Positions 1-7,126 of a stretch of 59,821 nt of DNA are shown one piece after another. The DNA is from Bacteroidota bacterium (GTDB lineage: Bacteria; Bacteroidota; Bacteroidia; Chitinophagales; Chitinophagaceae): NCBI GenBank assembly GCA_018268135.1, contig JAFDXD010000123.1:1-59821 (forward strand), in the 5' to 3' direction. Under the pieces are notes generated by a model that saw nothing but the letters and a program-made list of their open reading frames with translations, searched no databases and was not told the DNA's origin. Every line of letters begins with the position of its first letter. Position 1 is the first letter of the stretch. A program made the translations under genes and the position numbers.

Positions 1-500
1 AGCAAAGCTAATAATTCAAATTCCTTGCGGGCAAGTATGATTTCTTCATCTTTTAATTTAACAATATATTTTTCTCTGTCAATTTGCATATCGCCTACAT
101 TAATAATAACTGCTTCGTCTTTATTTATCCTTCTAAACAATGCATTTACTTTACTTAGCAATACTTTTGGGGTTACCGGCTTGGTAATATAATCATCTGC
201 ACCTGTCTCCAGCCCTTTTACTTCTGTATCTTCATCGCTCATTGCAGTAAGAAAAATAATAAGTGTAGATTTAAATGCCGGCATCATGCGCAGCATATTG
301 CATACCTCAATACCATTTTTAAATGGCATCATGATGTCGAGGATAATCAGATCAGGATTGCTTTTTTTTGCTTTTTCAAGCGCTTCTTCCCCGTTTTTTG
401 CAGTCAATACTTCATAGCCTTCTGCCTGCAGGTTAAATTGCAATATCTCTAATATATCCGGCTCATCATCTGCTATTAATATTTTTTTTGCTTTACTCAT
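1..500 (-). CDS. OmpR/PhoB-type response regulator (3' end cut off by window edge)
   Basis: The reverse strand reads from ATG at 498-500 into the window edge without a stop, giving 166 codons. It starts with a receiver domain: the acidic pair DDE near residue 11, phosphoacceptor Asp55 in LIILDIMMP, and the switch lysine in DDYITKP near residue 106. From about residue 125 the sequence resembles the start of a winged-helix output domain (MQIDREKYIVKLKDEEIILA, then RKEFELLALL). By family this is a phosphorylation-controlled transcription factor. The partner kinase is not visible and may lie beyond the left edge. A minus-strand TAnnTTTG box at 517-524 would give a leader of roughly 10 nt. Confidence 0.93.
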   Translation of the reverse strand, partial: MSKAKKILIADDEPDILEILQFNLQAEGYEVLTAKNGEEALEKAKKSNPDLIILDIMMPFKNGIEVCNMLRMMPAFKSTLIIFLTAMSDEDTEVKGLETGADDYITKPVTPKVLLSKVNALFRRINKDEAVIINVGDMQIDREKYIVKLKDEEIILARKEFELLAL

Positions 501-516
501 AAAGTTAAATATGCTG

Positions 517-524
517 CAAAAGTA
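517..524 (-). promoter_or_regulatory. TAnnTTTG -7 box upstream of the response regulator
   Basis: The minus strand reads TACTTTTG, matching the Bacteroidota -7 consensus, 16 bp before the ATG at 500. No clear -33 partner is seen. Confidence 0.5.
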
Positions 525-674
525 AGTGGGATTTGATGCAAATCAACTGAAGTAAAAATGTTGTTGTATTATCAAATTGTTAACTAAAAGCAGTAAATAT
601 TATCTTAAAATCGCAGGGTATTAAATCATTACGATAAAATTGCATCATATTTGTATAGAATAGATGAACACTTT

Positions 675-2897
675 ATGAAGTACATATTTTTACTTATTTG
701 TTTTTGTAGTAGTTTTTTAAATTTATTTGCTGCCGCAGATTCTGTCATAGTTCCCATCAACCGGCAATATTTTCATGATAAAATACTTAAGGAACAAAAG
801 CTTTGCGATAAAGCTGATGGCAAAGAGGATGGCATTTTGCACATTAGTAATAATGATGAAATAAATCTACAGGCAACTGATATACTTTTTAGAAAAATTA
901 ATGAACTCCGCTTTTGGGTAGAAACTGACAGCAACATTGTAAGCAATAATGAAAAAGTACGCTACCTCAGTTATATAGAAAACCTGCTGAAACAATACCG
1001 TTCGGCCTGGCGCAATACTCATTTTTTAAATGGTATTGATATTTCATCTTTATTCAATGGCTTTAGTCAGGTAATAAAAGCCCAGGCAGATGGAAAACCA
1101 ATTTACTTCTTAATAGAGCAACAGGCATACCCCATTGCAAAAATAAATTGCGATATATTTTTTGATAATAAAGACATCCGGTCCATACAAAATATGGTGT
1201 ATTTAAAATTTTGCAGGCTATACCCCGATAAGATTTTAGAAACCATTATGCCTTATGCAAAAGAAACATTTGCAGACAGCCTTATAATAGTAGCCTGCAA
1301 AAACAATCCTGTACAATTATACAGCTTTGCTCAGTCTATACATTCAGTACAGGGCAAATTGATAGAACGCAGTACAGATACGGTAGTAAAAGGAGTGGTA
1401 GCTCTCAGTAAAACTCCGAATGCCCTTTTTTATTTTCCTTTTTTAGACGATATATTAACCGGTAAAAAAACAATAGAAGGCATTAAAAAATTTGTAGGTG
1501 ATGGCGACAAAGGCTATGATAGTGTTGGATATTATAAATTACTGGTAAAAACAGAAATAGAATATTATAAGCGGCTAGAACAACCAACACCTGATACTCC
1601 CATTGCTATGTTTGGCGCTAATGGCCTTAGACAAACTTTATACAAAATGGCACTGCGCCATTTTATCACCCCAATAAATATTCTGCATGAGCAGCCGGTG
1701 CCAATTAGAATGAGAGCCATTCAGCCCCTGACTGCAGAAGAATTATACTACATGATTGTAATGGGTGAAGCCGATATTTATACCAGTAGTTACAAACATA
1801 GTTTTGACAGAATGGTGCAATTGATGGGGCAAAAACCCAGGGGCGATTCATTACTGCAAAATGTACACTATGATTTTTTTAAAAAATTTTTAAAAATGGC
1901 AGCCAACTATAACCAGTTGGACACCTTCTTAAAAATGATGCCAACAGAAAATGCTTCGCAGTTGATAAGAGCATTTGTAGCCAACTTAGATAAAGGCTTA
2001 AATGTAGAAGATGCAGTAGATGTAGCCGATTCGTACAGTAGTATTACAAATAAAAAATTACAAAAAACCATATTGGATTATGTAGAAGAAAACGAACAAA
2101 AAAGTATTGCTGATGATAATACAAAAGGCAAAATAGTATATGACCTGCTCAAAAAAATTATGATGTCGTCAGACACGGCATACAAAATTGACCTTACTTC
2201 AGAAATTGGGATACCCTCTATTTATGATATTTCGAGCCAGGCCATGCAGGATGATAAGGGGCGAATAGTAGAGCAGGTATTTTTTTATGGCGATGAAGAT
2301 GGCAAAGCATTTTTCCCCAGGTTTTTAAATTCGTTTCCGGCAAAAGACTGGGACCAAACCATGAAAAAAGAATGGGTAGAAATCAAATCAAAAAAATCGA
2401 ATCTTTACGTATTTGCTAACAGGCCGCTTGATTATAATCAAAACCTGGATGATTCTGCCCAGGTACATCTTGGCAACTACTTAAAATCGATGGGCATGAT
2501 GCCATCCATGGTAATACACCGTGGGCATAGTTACTGGTTGCCCGGCACCATTGCCCGCATGCCGCAAGGTGCTAAAATAATTCTACTTGGATCTTGTGGC
2601 GGCTATCAAAATCTCAATAAAATACTTGATATTTCTCCTGATGCCCATATTATTTCTACCAAAGAAACCGGCACAGGAGACATTAACCAGCCCATCATCA
2701 ATTACATCAATCAAACCCTCATGACGGGCAAAGTGCTTTCTTGGAGAACCATGTGGTCCTCATTATCAAAAATTATGGAAAAAGACCCCAGCAAGGCCAT
2801 TAGGGAAAGTTGGGACGATTATATCCCACCTTACAAAAACCTGGGAGCCATATTTATAAAAGCTTACCATAAAAAAATGGGAGGGGACGAAAATTAA
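675..2897 (+). CDS. Secreted protein of unknown function with possible clan CD (caspase/separase-like) C-terminal domain
   Basis: I chose ATG 675 over the in-frame TTG 651 because it puts a normal signal peptide at the N-terminus (hydrophobic residues 3-20, then AAAD). The product is 740 residues and is predicted to be exported. Residues 30-560 look mostly helical and show no family I recognise. The last 170 residues hold IHRGHSYW (His615 and His618) and, after a hydrophobic strand, KIILLGSCGGYQN (Cys641). A His-Gly block followed by hydrophobic strand and Ser-Cys-Gly is the pattern of clan CD cysteine peptidases (caspases, CHAT proteins, separase), where the His-Cys spacing varies and is short in separase. 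This assignment is inference from motif shape only. The gene stands alone between a regulator and a sigma-factor operon. A weak -7-like CATATTTG lies at 646-653. Confidence 0.85.
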   Translation: MKYIFLLICFCSSFLNLFAAADSVIVPINRQYFHDKILKEQKLCDKADGKEDGILHISNNDEINLQATDILFRKINELRFWVETDSNIVSNNEKVRYLSYIENLLKQYRSAWRNTHFLNGIDISSLFNGFSQVIKAQADGKPIYFLIEQQAYPIAKINCDIFFDNKDIRSIQNMVYLKFCRLYPDKILETIMPYAKETFADSLIIVACKNNPVQLYSFAQSIHSVQGKLIERSTDTVVKGVVALSKTPNALFYFPFLDDILTGKKTIEGIKKFVGDGDKGYDSVGYYKLLVKTEIEYYKRLEQPTPDTPIAMFGANGLRQTLYKMALRHFITPINILHEQPVPIRMRAIQPLTAEELYYMIVMGEADIYTSSYKHSFDRMVQLMGQKPRGDSLLQNVHYDFFKKFLKMAANYNQLDTFLKMMPTENASQLIRAFVANLDKGLNVEDAVDVADSYSSITNKKLQKTILDYVEENEQKSIADDNTKGKIVYDLLKKIMMSSDTAYKIDLTSEIGIPSIYDISSQAMQDDKGRIVEQVFFYGDEDGKAFFPRFLNSFPAKDWDQTMKKEWVEIKSKKSNLYVFANRPLDYNQNLDDSAQVHLGNYLKSMGMMPSMVIHRGHSYWLPGTIARMPQGAKIILLGSCGGYQNLNKILDISPDAHIISTKETGTGDINQPIINYINQTLMTGKVLSWRTMWSSLSKIMEKDPSKAIRESWDDYIPPYKNLGAIFIKAYHKKMGGDEN

Positions 2898-2973
2898 ATA
2901 TCCTGTATTTTTCCAAAAAAAAAATTACACAGAAGCTTTTTTAAACTTATTTTTAAAACAAAAGTCTGTAAGC

Positions 2974-2981
2974 TACATTTG
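2974..2981 (+). promoter_or_regulatory. TAnnTTTG -7 box for the sigma-factor operon
   Basis: TACATTTG lies 18 bp before the ATG at 3000. It heads the three-gene operon 3000-4763. Confidence 0.55.
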
Positions 2982-2999
2982 TAGTACCTCAAAAAAATT

Positions 3000-3551
3000 A
3001 TGGCCCAACTACCTGATGACAAAGAATTGCTTTTGCAATTTAAAGATGAGTCCACCCGGGAACGGGCATATACCAGTATCATTAAAAAATACCAGGAAAA
3101 GCTCTATTGGCATATCCGCCGAATGGTAGTAGATCATGAAGATGCCAATGATGTATTGCAAAATATGTTTATTAAAGTGTGGAAGAGCCTGGGCAATTTT
3201 AGGGAAGACAGCCAGCTTTATACCTGGCTATACCGGATAGCTACCAACGAGAGCCTCACATTTATAGAGCAGCAAAAAAGAAAAGCGGCTGTTTCATTAA
3301 GTGATGACGAGTCGGCAATAAGCAATAAGCTAAAAGCAGACAAAGATTTTGATGGAAATAAATTAGAATGGAAACTTCAAATGGCCATACAGCAACTGCC
3401 CGAAAAGCAAAAAGCTGTATTTAACTTAAGATATTACGACGAAATGCCATACGAAGAGATGAGCAGGGTACTTGAAACCAGCGAAGGCGCCCTTAAAGCA
3501 AGCTACCACCATGCAGTAAAAAAAATTGAAGATTATATATTAAACCATTAA
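3000..3551 (+). CDS. ECF-type RNA polymerase sigma factor
   Basis: 183 residues, the usual size of an ECF sigma factor. Region 2 covers about residues 25-95, with the typical DANDVLQNMFIKVWKSL helix and the TWLYRIATNES segment. Region 4 covers about 125-180, with LPEKQKAVFNLRYY and the recognition helix around YEEMSRVLETSEGALKASYH. By family it directs core polymerase to a small regulon and is normally held by a cognate anti-sigma factor. It is the first gene of an operon: the next start follows after 31 bp and encodes a single-pass membrane protein, which is the natural anti-sigma candidate. Confidence 0.95.
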   Translation: MAQLPDDKELLLQFKDESTRERAYTSIIKKYQEKLYWHIRRMVVDHEDANDVLQNMFIKVWKSLGNFREDSQLYTWLYRIATNESLTFIEQQKRKAAVSLSDDESAISNKLKADKDFDGNKLEWKLQMAIQQLPEKQKAVFNLRYYDEMPYEEMSRVLETSEGALKASYHHAVKKIEDYILNH

Positions 3552-3582
3552 ACTTTATTAGTAAAAATACGTCAATATACAC

Positions 3583-4344
3583 GTGAATAACAGAATAAAC
3601 ATACAAGAGGAATTAAAAAGCATTAGCCCAACGGTAGCACAAATACCTGTTGCTAATGTTTTTTCTGTGCCTAATGGTTATTTTGACACCCTGTGTATTC
3701 ATATTTTAGCTTCTATACCATTCAGGGAGGAGCCAGTTTCCATTCTTTCCAAAAAGCCTTTTTCTGTGCCCGAAAATTATTTTGACGGCCTGGCAGATTC
3801 TATTTTAAGTAAAATAAAAAATGCCACTGAATCAGATGCTGCAGAAGAATTAATGCAACTTTCTCCTGTAATTGCCCAAATTGAAAAAAAGAATGTATTT
3901 AGCGTTCCTGATAATTATTTTGAAAACAATATCAACAAAATAGTATCAGCCACCCAGCCTCATCAGGCAAAAGTGGTAACAATGCAAAAGCGCCCATTAT
4001 TTGCCCGATATGCAGTAGCAGCCGCTATTACCGGCCTTATAGGACTAAGTGTAATATCTGTGTTTAATAATAATTCTTCTAAAAATTTATTTGCTAATTC
4101 AGAAATTAAAACTGCCATGAAGGATGCAAATACAATTATTAAGAATGACAATTTTGACGAGGAGTTAAATAATTTATCCGATAAAGATATAGAGCAATAC
4201 CTAACAAAAAAAGGCCTTGATGTAAATGCTGCTTTAGTAGCATCTTCTACCGACGATAACAATAATTTACCTTCGCCGGAAGATTATATTAACAATGATA
4301 ACACCCTTGATAATTATCTTAACAATGCAAACCTGAATAATTAA
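3583..4344 (+). CDS. Single-pass membrane protein with three VPxxYF repeats; candidate anti-sigma factor
   Basis: 253 residues from a GTG start at 3583; no ATG lies nearby. The N-terminal part carries three copies of a short motif: VFSVPNGYFDTL, PFSVPENYFDGL and VFSVPDNYFENN, spaced by about 35-65 residues. One membrane segment lies at about residues 143-163 (RYAVAAAITGLIGLSVISVF), and an Asp/Asn-rich tail follows. With no N-terminal signal, the repeats should be cytoplasmic. Position directly after an ECF sigma gene and the single membrane pass suggest an anti-sigma role, but no zinc-finger anti-sigma motif (HxxxCxxC) is present, so this is inference. Its stop overlaps the next start as TAATG (4342-4346), implying translational coupling. 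Confidence 0.88.
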   Translation: MNNRINIQEELKSISPTVAQIPVANVFSVPNGYFDTLCIHILASIPFREEPVSILSKKPFSVPENYFDGLADSILSKIKNATESDAAEELMQLSPVIAQIEKKNVFSVPDNYFENNINKIVSATQPHQAKVVTMQKRPLFARYAVAAAITGLIGLSVISVFNNNSSKNLFANSEIKTAMKDANTIIKNDNFDEELNNLSDKDIEQYLTKKGLDVNAALVASSTDDNNNLPSPEDYINNDNTLDNYLNNANLNN

Positions 4345-4763
4345 TGACCATTATGAAAAAAATTATACTACTCTTTTGTGTTTGCTTTTTCAGCATCTTA
4401 ATGGTGCAGGCTCAGCCCGGGCGTGGTGGCGAAAAAGTACAGGCACTTTATATAGCTTATGTAACAAAGCAACTCAACCTTACTCCTGATGAAGCTCAAA
4501 AATTTTGGCCTTTACATGCCCAATATGATAATGAAATTAGCGCTTTATCTCCCAGTATGAATGAATTAGACAGGCAGCAGGCTTCCTTAAATATTAAGAA
4601 AAAATACCAGGATCGTTTTATCAGTATTATAGGCTCCGACAGAACCAATAACTTTTTTAAAGTAGATATGGAATTTAGGGCAAAAATGATAGAAAGACTT
4701 AGAAAAATGAGGCAAAATAACCTGCAAAAACGCAATAATTCCTTTAGGTTAAATAATAATTAA
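4344..4763 (+). CDS. Small periplasmic protein, Spy/CpxP-like (LTxxQ-type)
   Basis: 139 residues from ATG 4344, which overlaps the upstream stop; ATG 4353 (starting MKKIILLF) would give 136 and is equally plausible. A signal peptide ends near VQAQ. The mature protein is short, helical and highly charged. It contains KQLNLTPDEAQKFWPLHAQY, resembling the LTxEQ motif of the Spy/CpxP group of periplasmic chaperones and stress sensors. It is the last gene of the sigma operon, so it may report envelope state to the membrane protein upstream. The basic, Asn-rich C-terminus (KMRQNNLQKRNNSFRLNNN) is unusual. The family call is moderate because these proteins are short and diverse. Confidence 0.85.
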   Translation: MTIMKKIILLFCVCFFSILMVQAQPGRGGEKVQALYIAYVTKQLNLTPDEAQKFWPLHAQYDNEISALSPSMNELDRQQASLNIKKKYQDRFISIIGSDRTNNFFKVDMEFRAKMIERLRKMRQNNLQKRNNSFRLNNN

Positions 4764-4791
4764 TATAGAAAGCATTCTCTTTCAATGATTT

Positions 4792-4818
4792 TCCCCTTTT
4801 TTAAGAAGGGGATTTTTT
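4792..4818 (+). terminator. Intrinsic terminator of the sigma-factor operon
   Basis: CCCCTT and AAGGGG form a stem around a short T/A-rich loop, followed directly by A then six T. It lies about 30 bp after the last stop of the operon. Confidence 0.8.
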
Positions 4819-4909
4819 ATGCCATTTGCCCCCGGATATGCTTTAATCAGCTAATTTATAAATACAAGAAAAAAGTTATAAGAATACTTGTATGTCAATT
4901 TTTTTCATA

Positions 4910-4917
4910 TACTTTTG
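4910..4917 (+). promoter_or_regulatory. Complete Bacteroidota-type promoter with no ORF behind it
   Basis: TACTTTTG at 4910-4917 is preceded by TTG at 4888-4890, exactly 19 bp upstream, matching both the -7 and -33 elements. No plus-strand reading frame follows. An intrinsic terminator begins about 30 bp downstream. Confidence 0.55.
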
Positions 4918-4922
4918 TAGTA

Positions 4923-4979
4923 GGTGTTTTTCATAGGTTAGCAACGGCCAGCTCTTTTTAGGGCAGGCCTCTTTTTTTT
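4923..4979 (+). ncRNA. Candidate small RNA of about 55 nt
   Basis: The predicted start is some 5-6 nt after the -7 box at 4910-4917. The end is set by a strong hairpin plus T-run at 4946-4979. Between them is about 23 nt of A/T-rich unpaired sequence and no coding frame. It sits in the gap between two convergent protein genes. I do not recognise it as a known RNA family. Expression is inferred only from the promoter and terminator. Confidence 0.35.
4946..4979 (+). terminator. Intrinsic terminator (plus strand)
   Basis: GGCCAGCTCT pairs with AGGGCAGGCC (one A-A mismatch, one G-T wobble) around a TTTT loop, followed by TC and eight T. It could end the candidate small RNA or act as a second stop for leakage from the sigma operon. 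Confidence 0.7.
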
Positions 4980-5721
4980 ATAAAGCCATCATGGGCATCT
5001 TTATATCATGATAAAATAAAAAAGTCCAATGCTCCTCCCCCGCTTGTTGCCACCATTTTGTTCTCAATTCCATACATTTTTTACCATCGTAATCGTACTT
5101 TGCTATAAACCTGCTCTTCATTTGCTGAAGCTGCGGTGCCACATCCCCACCAAAAAACATTATTTGATTATCTTCTTCTATCCAAAATACACAATGGTAA
5201 GGCGAGTGTGCCCCGGTCATTTGATATTTAATATATCCATCTATCAGCCCCTCCTCTCCTAACAGTACCACTTTATCGGAGTGTAATAATATTTTAAAAT
5301 CATTGGGATGGTACGACAGGTTTTCATTTGCCAAACCATAAGCAAGCTCTTTTTCATTTACATAATAAGTAGCATTCAAAAAGCTAAAATATTCCCTCCC
5401 ACCCAATTTATCTTCTACAGAAATACCGCCTGAATGGTCTTTGTGCAAATGAGATAATAATACTTTAGTAACATCAAGCGGGTTAATACCATTGTTGATA
5501 AGGTTTTGGTGAATTTGCAAAATACCATCGGGATTATAAAACCCCAGCCCGGTATCTATTACAATAATATCCTGCTGGGTTATTACTACAAATGGCTGTA
5601 TTTCTACCAGTAAACTTCCGGTGGGTCTTTTTTGTATATCGTCTGTTGCTTTATCAAAAGGGATAAAAACTTTTGTTTTATCAATACTAAAGGCTCCTTC
5701 GCTCAGGGGTATTGCTTTCAT
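4978..5721 (-). CDS. Metallo-beta-lactamase-fold hydrolase
   Basis: 247 residues. The zinc-binding motif is intact: HLHKDH gives His91, His93, Asp95 and His96. Further likely ligands are His near 172 (GAHSPYHC), Asp near 193 (FFGGDVAP) and His near 238 (FYHDIK). VIDTGLG near residue 55 is the usual first strand. No signal peptide is seen, so it should be cytoplasmic. The layout resembles lactonase and related MBL hydrolases, but the substrate cannot be told from sequence. A minus-strand TAATTTTG box at 5741-5748 suggests its own promoter. It is convergent with the sigma operon and co-directional with rodA upstream. Confidence 0.93.
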   Translation of the reverse strand: MKAIPLSEGAFSIDKTKVFIPFDKATDDIQKRPTGSLLVEIQPFVVITQQDIIVIDTGLGFYNPDGILQIHQNLINNGINPLDVTKVLLSHLHKDHSGGISVEDKLGGREYFSFLNATYYVNEKELAYGLANENLSYHPNDFKILLHSDKVVLLGEEGLIDGYIKYQMTGAHSPYHCVFWIEEDNQIMFFGGDVAPQLQQMKSRFIAKYDYDGKKCMELRTKWWQQAGEEHWTFLFYHDIKMPMMAL

Positions 5722-5740
5722 TAAAAAAATATTTGCGAGG

Positions 5741-5748
5741 CAAAATTA
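5741..5748 (-). promoter_or_regulatory. TAnnTTTG -7 box for the MBL-fold hydrolase
   Basis: The minus strand reads TAATTTTG, 19 bp before the ATG at 5721. It lies between rodA and the hydrolase gene. Confidence 0.5.
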
Positions 5749-5770
5749 AAAAAACAGGTTGGTTGAATTA

Positions 5771-7123
5771 TTAACGCAATACCATTTGGCGGTCTGCATC
5801 TAACTTAATTAAAATAAAAATAAGTATTGTAAAAGTAATTAAAGAAGAGCCACCGTAACTCATTAAAGGCAGCGTAATACCAATAACCGGGGCCAGCCCA
5901 ATGGTTACGCAAACATTTACAGATACATGAAAAAATATAATGGCGGCTACAGAATAAGCATATACCCTGCTAAATGTACTGCGCTGTCGCTCAGCCATTC
6001 TTACAATGCGAAAAAGCATTGCCAGGTATAAAAGAAGTAAGATAACGCATCCCCAAAATCCAAAATTTTCTCCAACGGATGTAAAAATAAAATCGGTATG
6101 CTGCTGTGGTACAAAATCGCCCTGGGTTTGAGTACCTTTTAAAAAACCCTTGCCGGCAAAACCTCCGGAGCCAATGGCTATTTTAGATTGTTTTACATTA
6201 TAGTTTTGCTGATCATTCTTCTTTTGCTTCTGTTTTTCTTCCTCTGGTGTAATCATATTGGCAGTAGTAGCATCGGCAAAAGGGTTATCTACTCCTACCA
6301 TACTAAATATACGATCGGCCTGGTATTTTTTAAATACATGCTTAAATGCAAAAGGTACTGCTACCCCTACAAATAAAGAACAGAAGAGCCAGGCCCCGGC
6401 AATAATGTAAAGCAATCGGCTATTTCTTTTAATTTGCCTACGATTAAAATAAATTAAGATGGCAGCAAGTATGGTAAACCCAATGAGCAGTGTTTTTGAA
6501 GTAAATAATAAAGAAACTACCAGTAATACAGCCATTGCTACTCCTGTAATTAAATACCCCGGGGGAAGCCCTTCTCTGTACATGGGTATTAAAAAAGAAA
6601 AATATACCAAAGCAAGGCCGGTTTCGCTCTGAAATATGGATAGTACCGCCGGTGTAAATGCAATAGCGGCGGCTATTAGCTGCGATGTGGGTTTTCTAAA
6701 ATCTGTTTCCTGCATTGATAAGTATTTAGACAATGCAAGGGCAGTAAATATTTTACACAATTCTACAGGTTGCAGGTTCATAAACCCCAGCGGAATCCAG
6801 CTCTTACTGCCTTTTATTTCTTTGCCAACCACAAAAGTGGCCAGTACCAACAATATTCCAAACAGGTAAGACAAGTTTGCCGTAGCAGTAAAAAATTTAC
6901 TATCTGTAAGTAAAATAAATGTAGCTATTATGATACAGGCTCCAAAAAAATACAATTGCTTGCTATAATTTTTTTTGAAGCCAATCAAAGTTTGCACTAC
7001 ACTATCGCCCGTTTTATACTCTACAGAAAAGATGCAAACCAATCCTATTACAATAATGATGGCATAGAGCCATACCATCACCCAGTCAACACCTTTAGAT
7101 ATATTTGGATTTCTTTGCTGCAT
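5771..7123 (-). CDS. rodA: Rod shape-determining protein RodA (SEDS glycosyltransferase)
   Basis: 450 residues with about ten membrane segments. SEDS family signatures are clear: KGSKSWIPLGFMNLQPVELCK, ETGLALVYFSFLIPMYREGL, and QGDFVPQQHTDFIFTSVGENFG. RodA polymerises peptidoglycan glycan strands from lipid II together with the transpeptidase PBP2, whose gene is directly upstream with a 3-bp gap. A hydrophilic stretch rich in Lys, Gln and Asn (about residues 290-315, KQKQKKNDQQNYN) sits in the large loop before the QGDFVPQQ motif and makes the protein longer than the roughly 370 residues of E. coli RodA. It is the last gene of the mreBCD-mrdA-rodA cluster. Confidence 0.97.
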   Translation of the reverse strand: MQQRNPNISKGVDWVMVWLYAIIIVIGLVCIFSVEYKTGDSVVQTLIGFKKNYSKQLYFFGACIIIATFILLTDSKFFTATANLSYLFGILLVLATFVVGKEIKGSKSWIPLGFMNLQPVELCKIFTALALSKYLSMQETDFRKPTSQLIAAAIAFTPAVLSIFQSETGLALVYFSFLIPMYREGLPPGYLITGVAMAVLLVVSLLFTSKTLLIGFTILAAILIYFNRRQIKRNSRLLYIIAGAWLFCSLFVGVAVPFAFKHVFKKYQADRIFSMVGVDNPFADATTANMITPEEEKQKQKKNDQQNYNVKQSKIAIGSGGFAGKGFLKGTQTQGDFVPQQHTDFIFTSVGENFGFWGCVILLLLYLAMLFRIVRMAERQRSTFSRVYAYSVAAIIFFHVSVNVCVTIGLAPVIGITLPLMSYGGSSLITFTILIFILIKLDADRQMVLR

Positions 7124-7126
7124 GTA

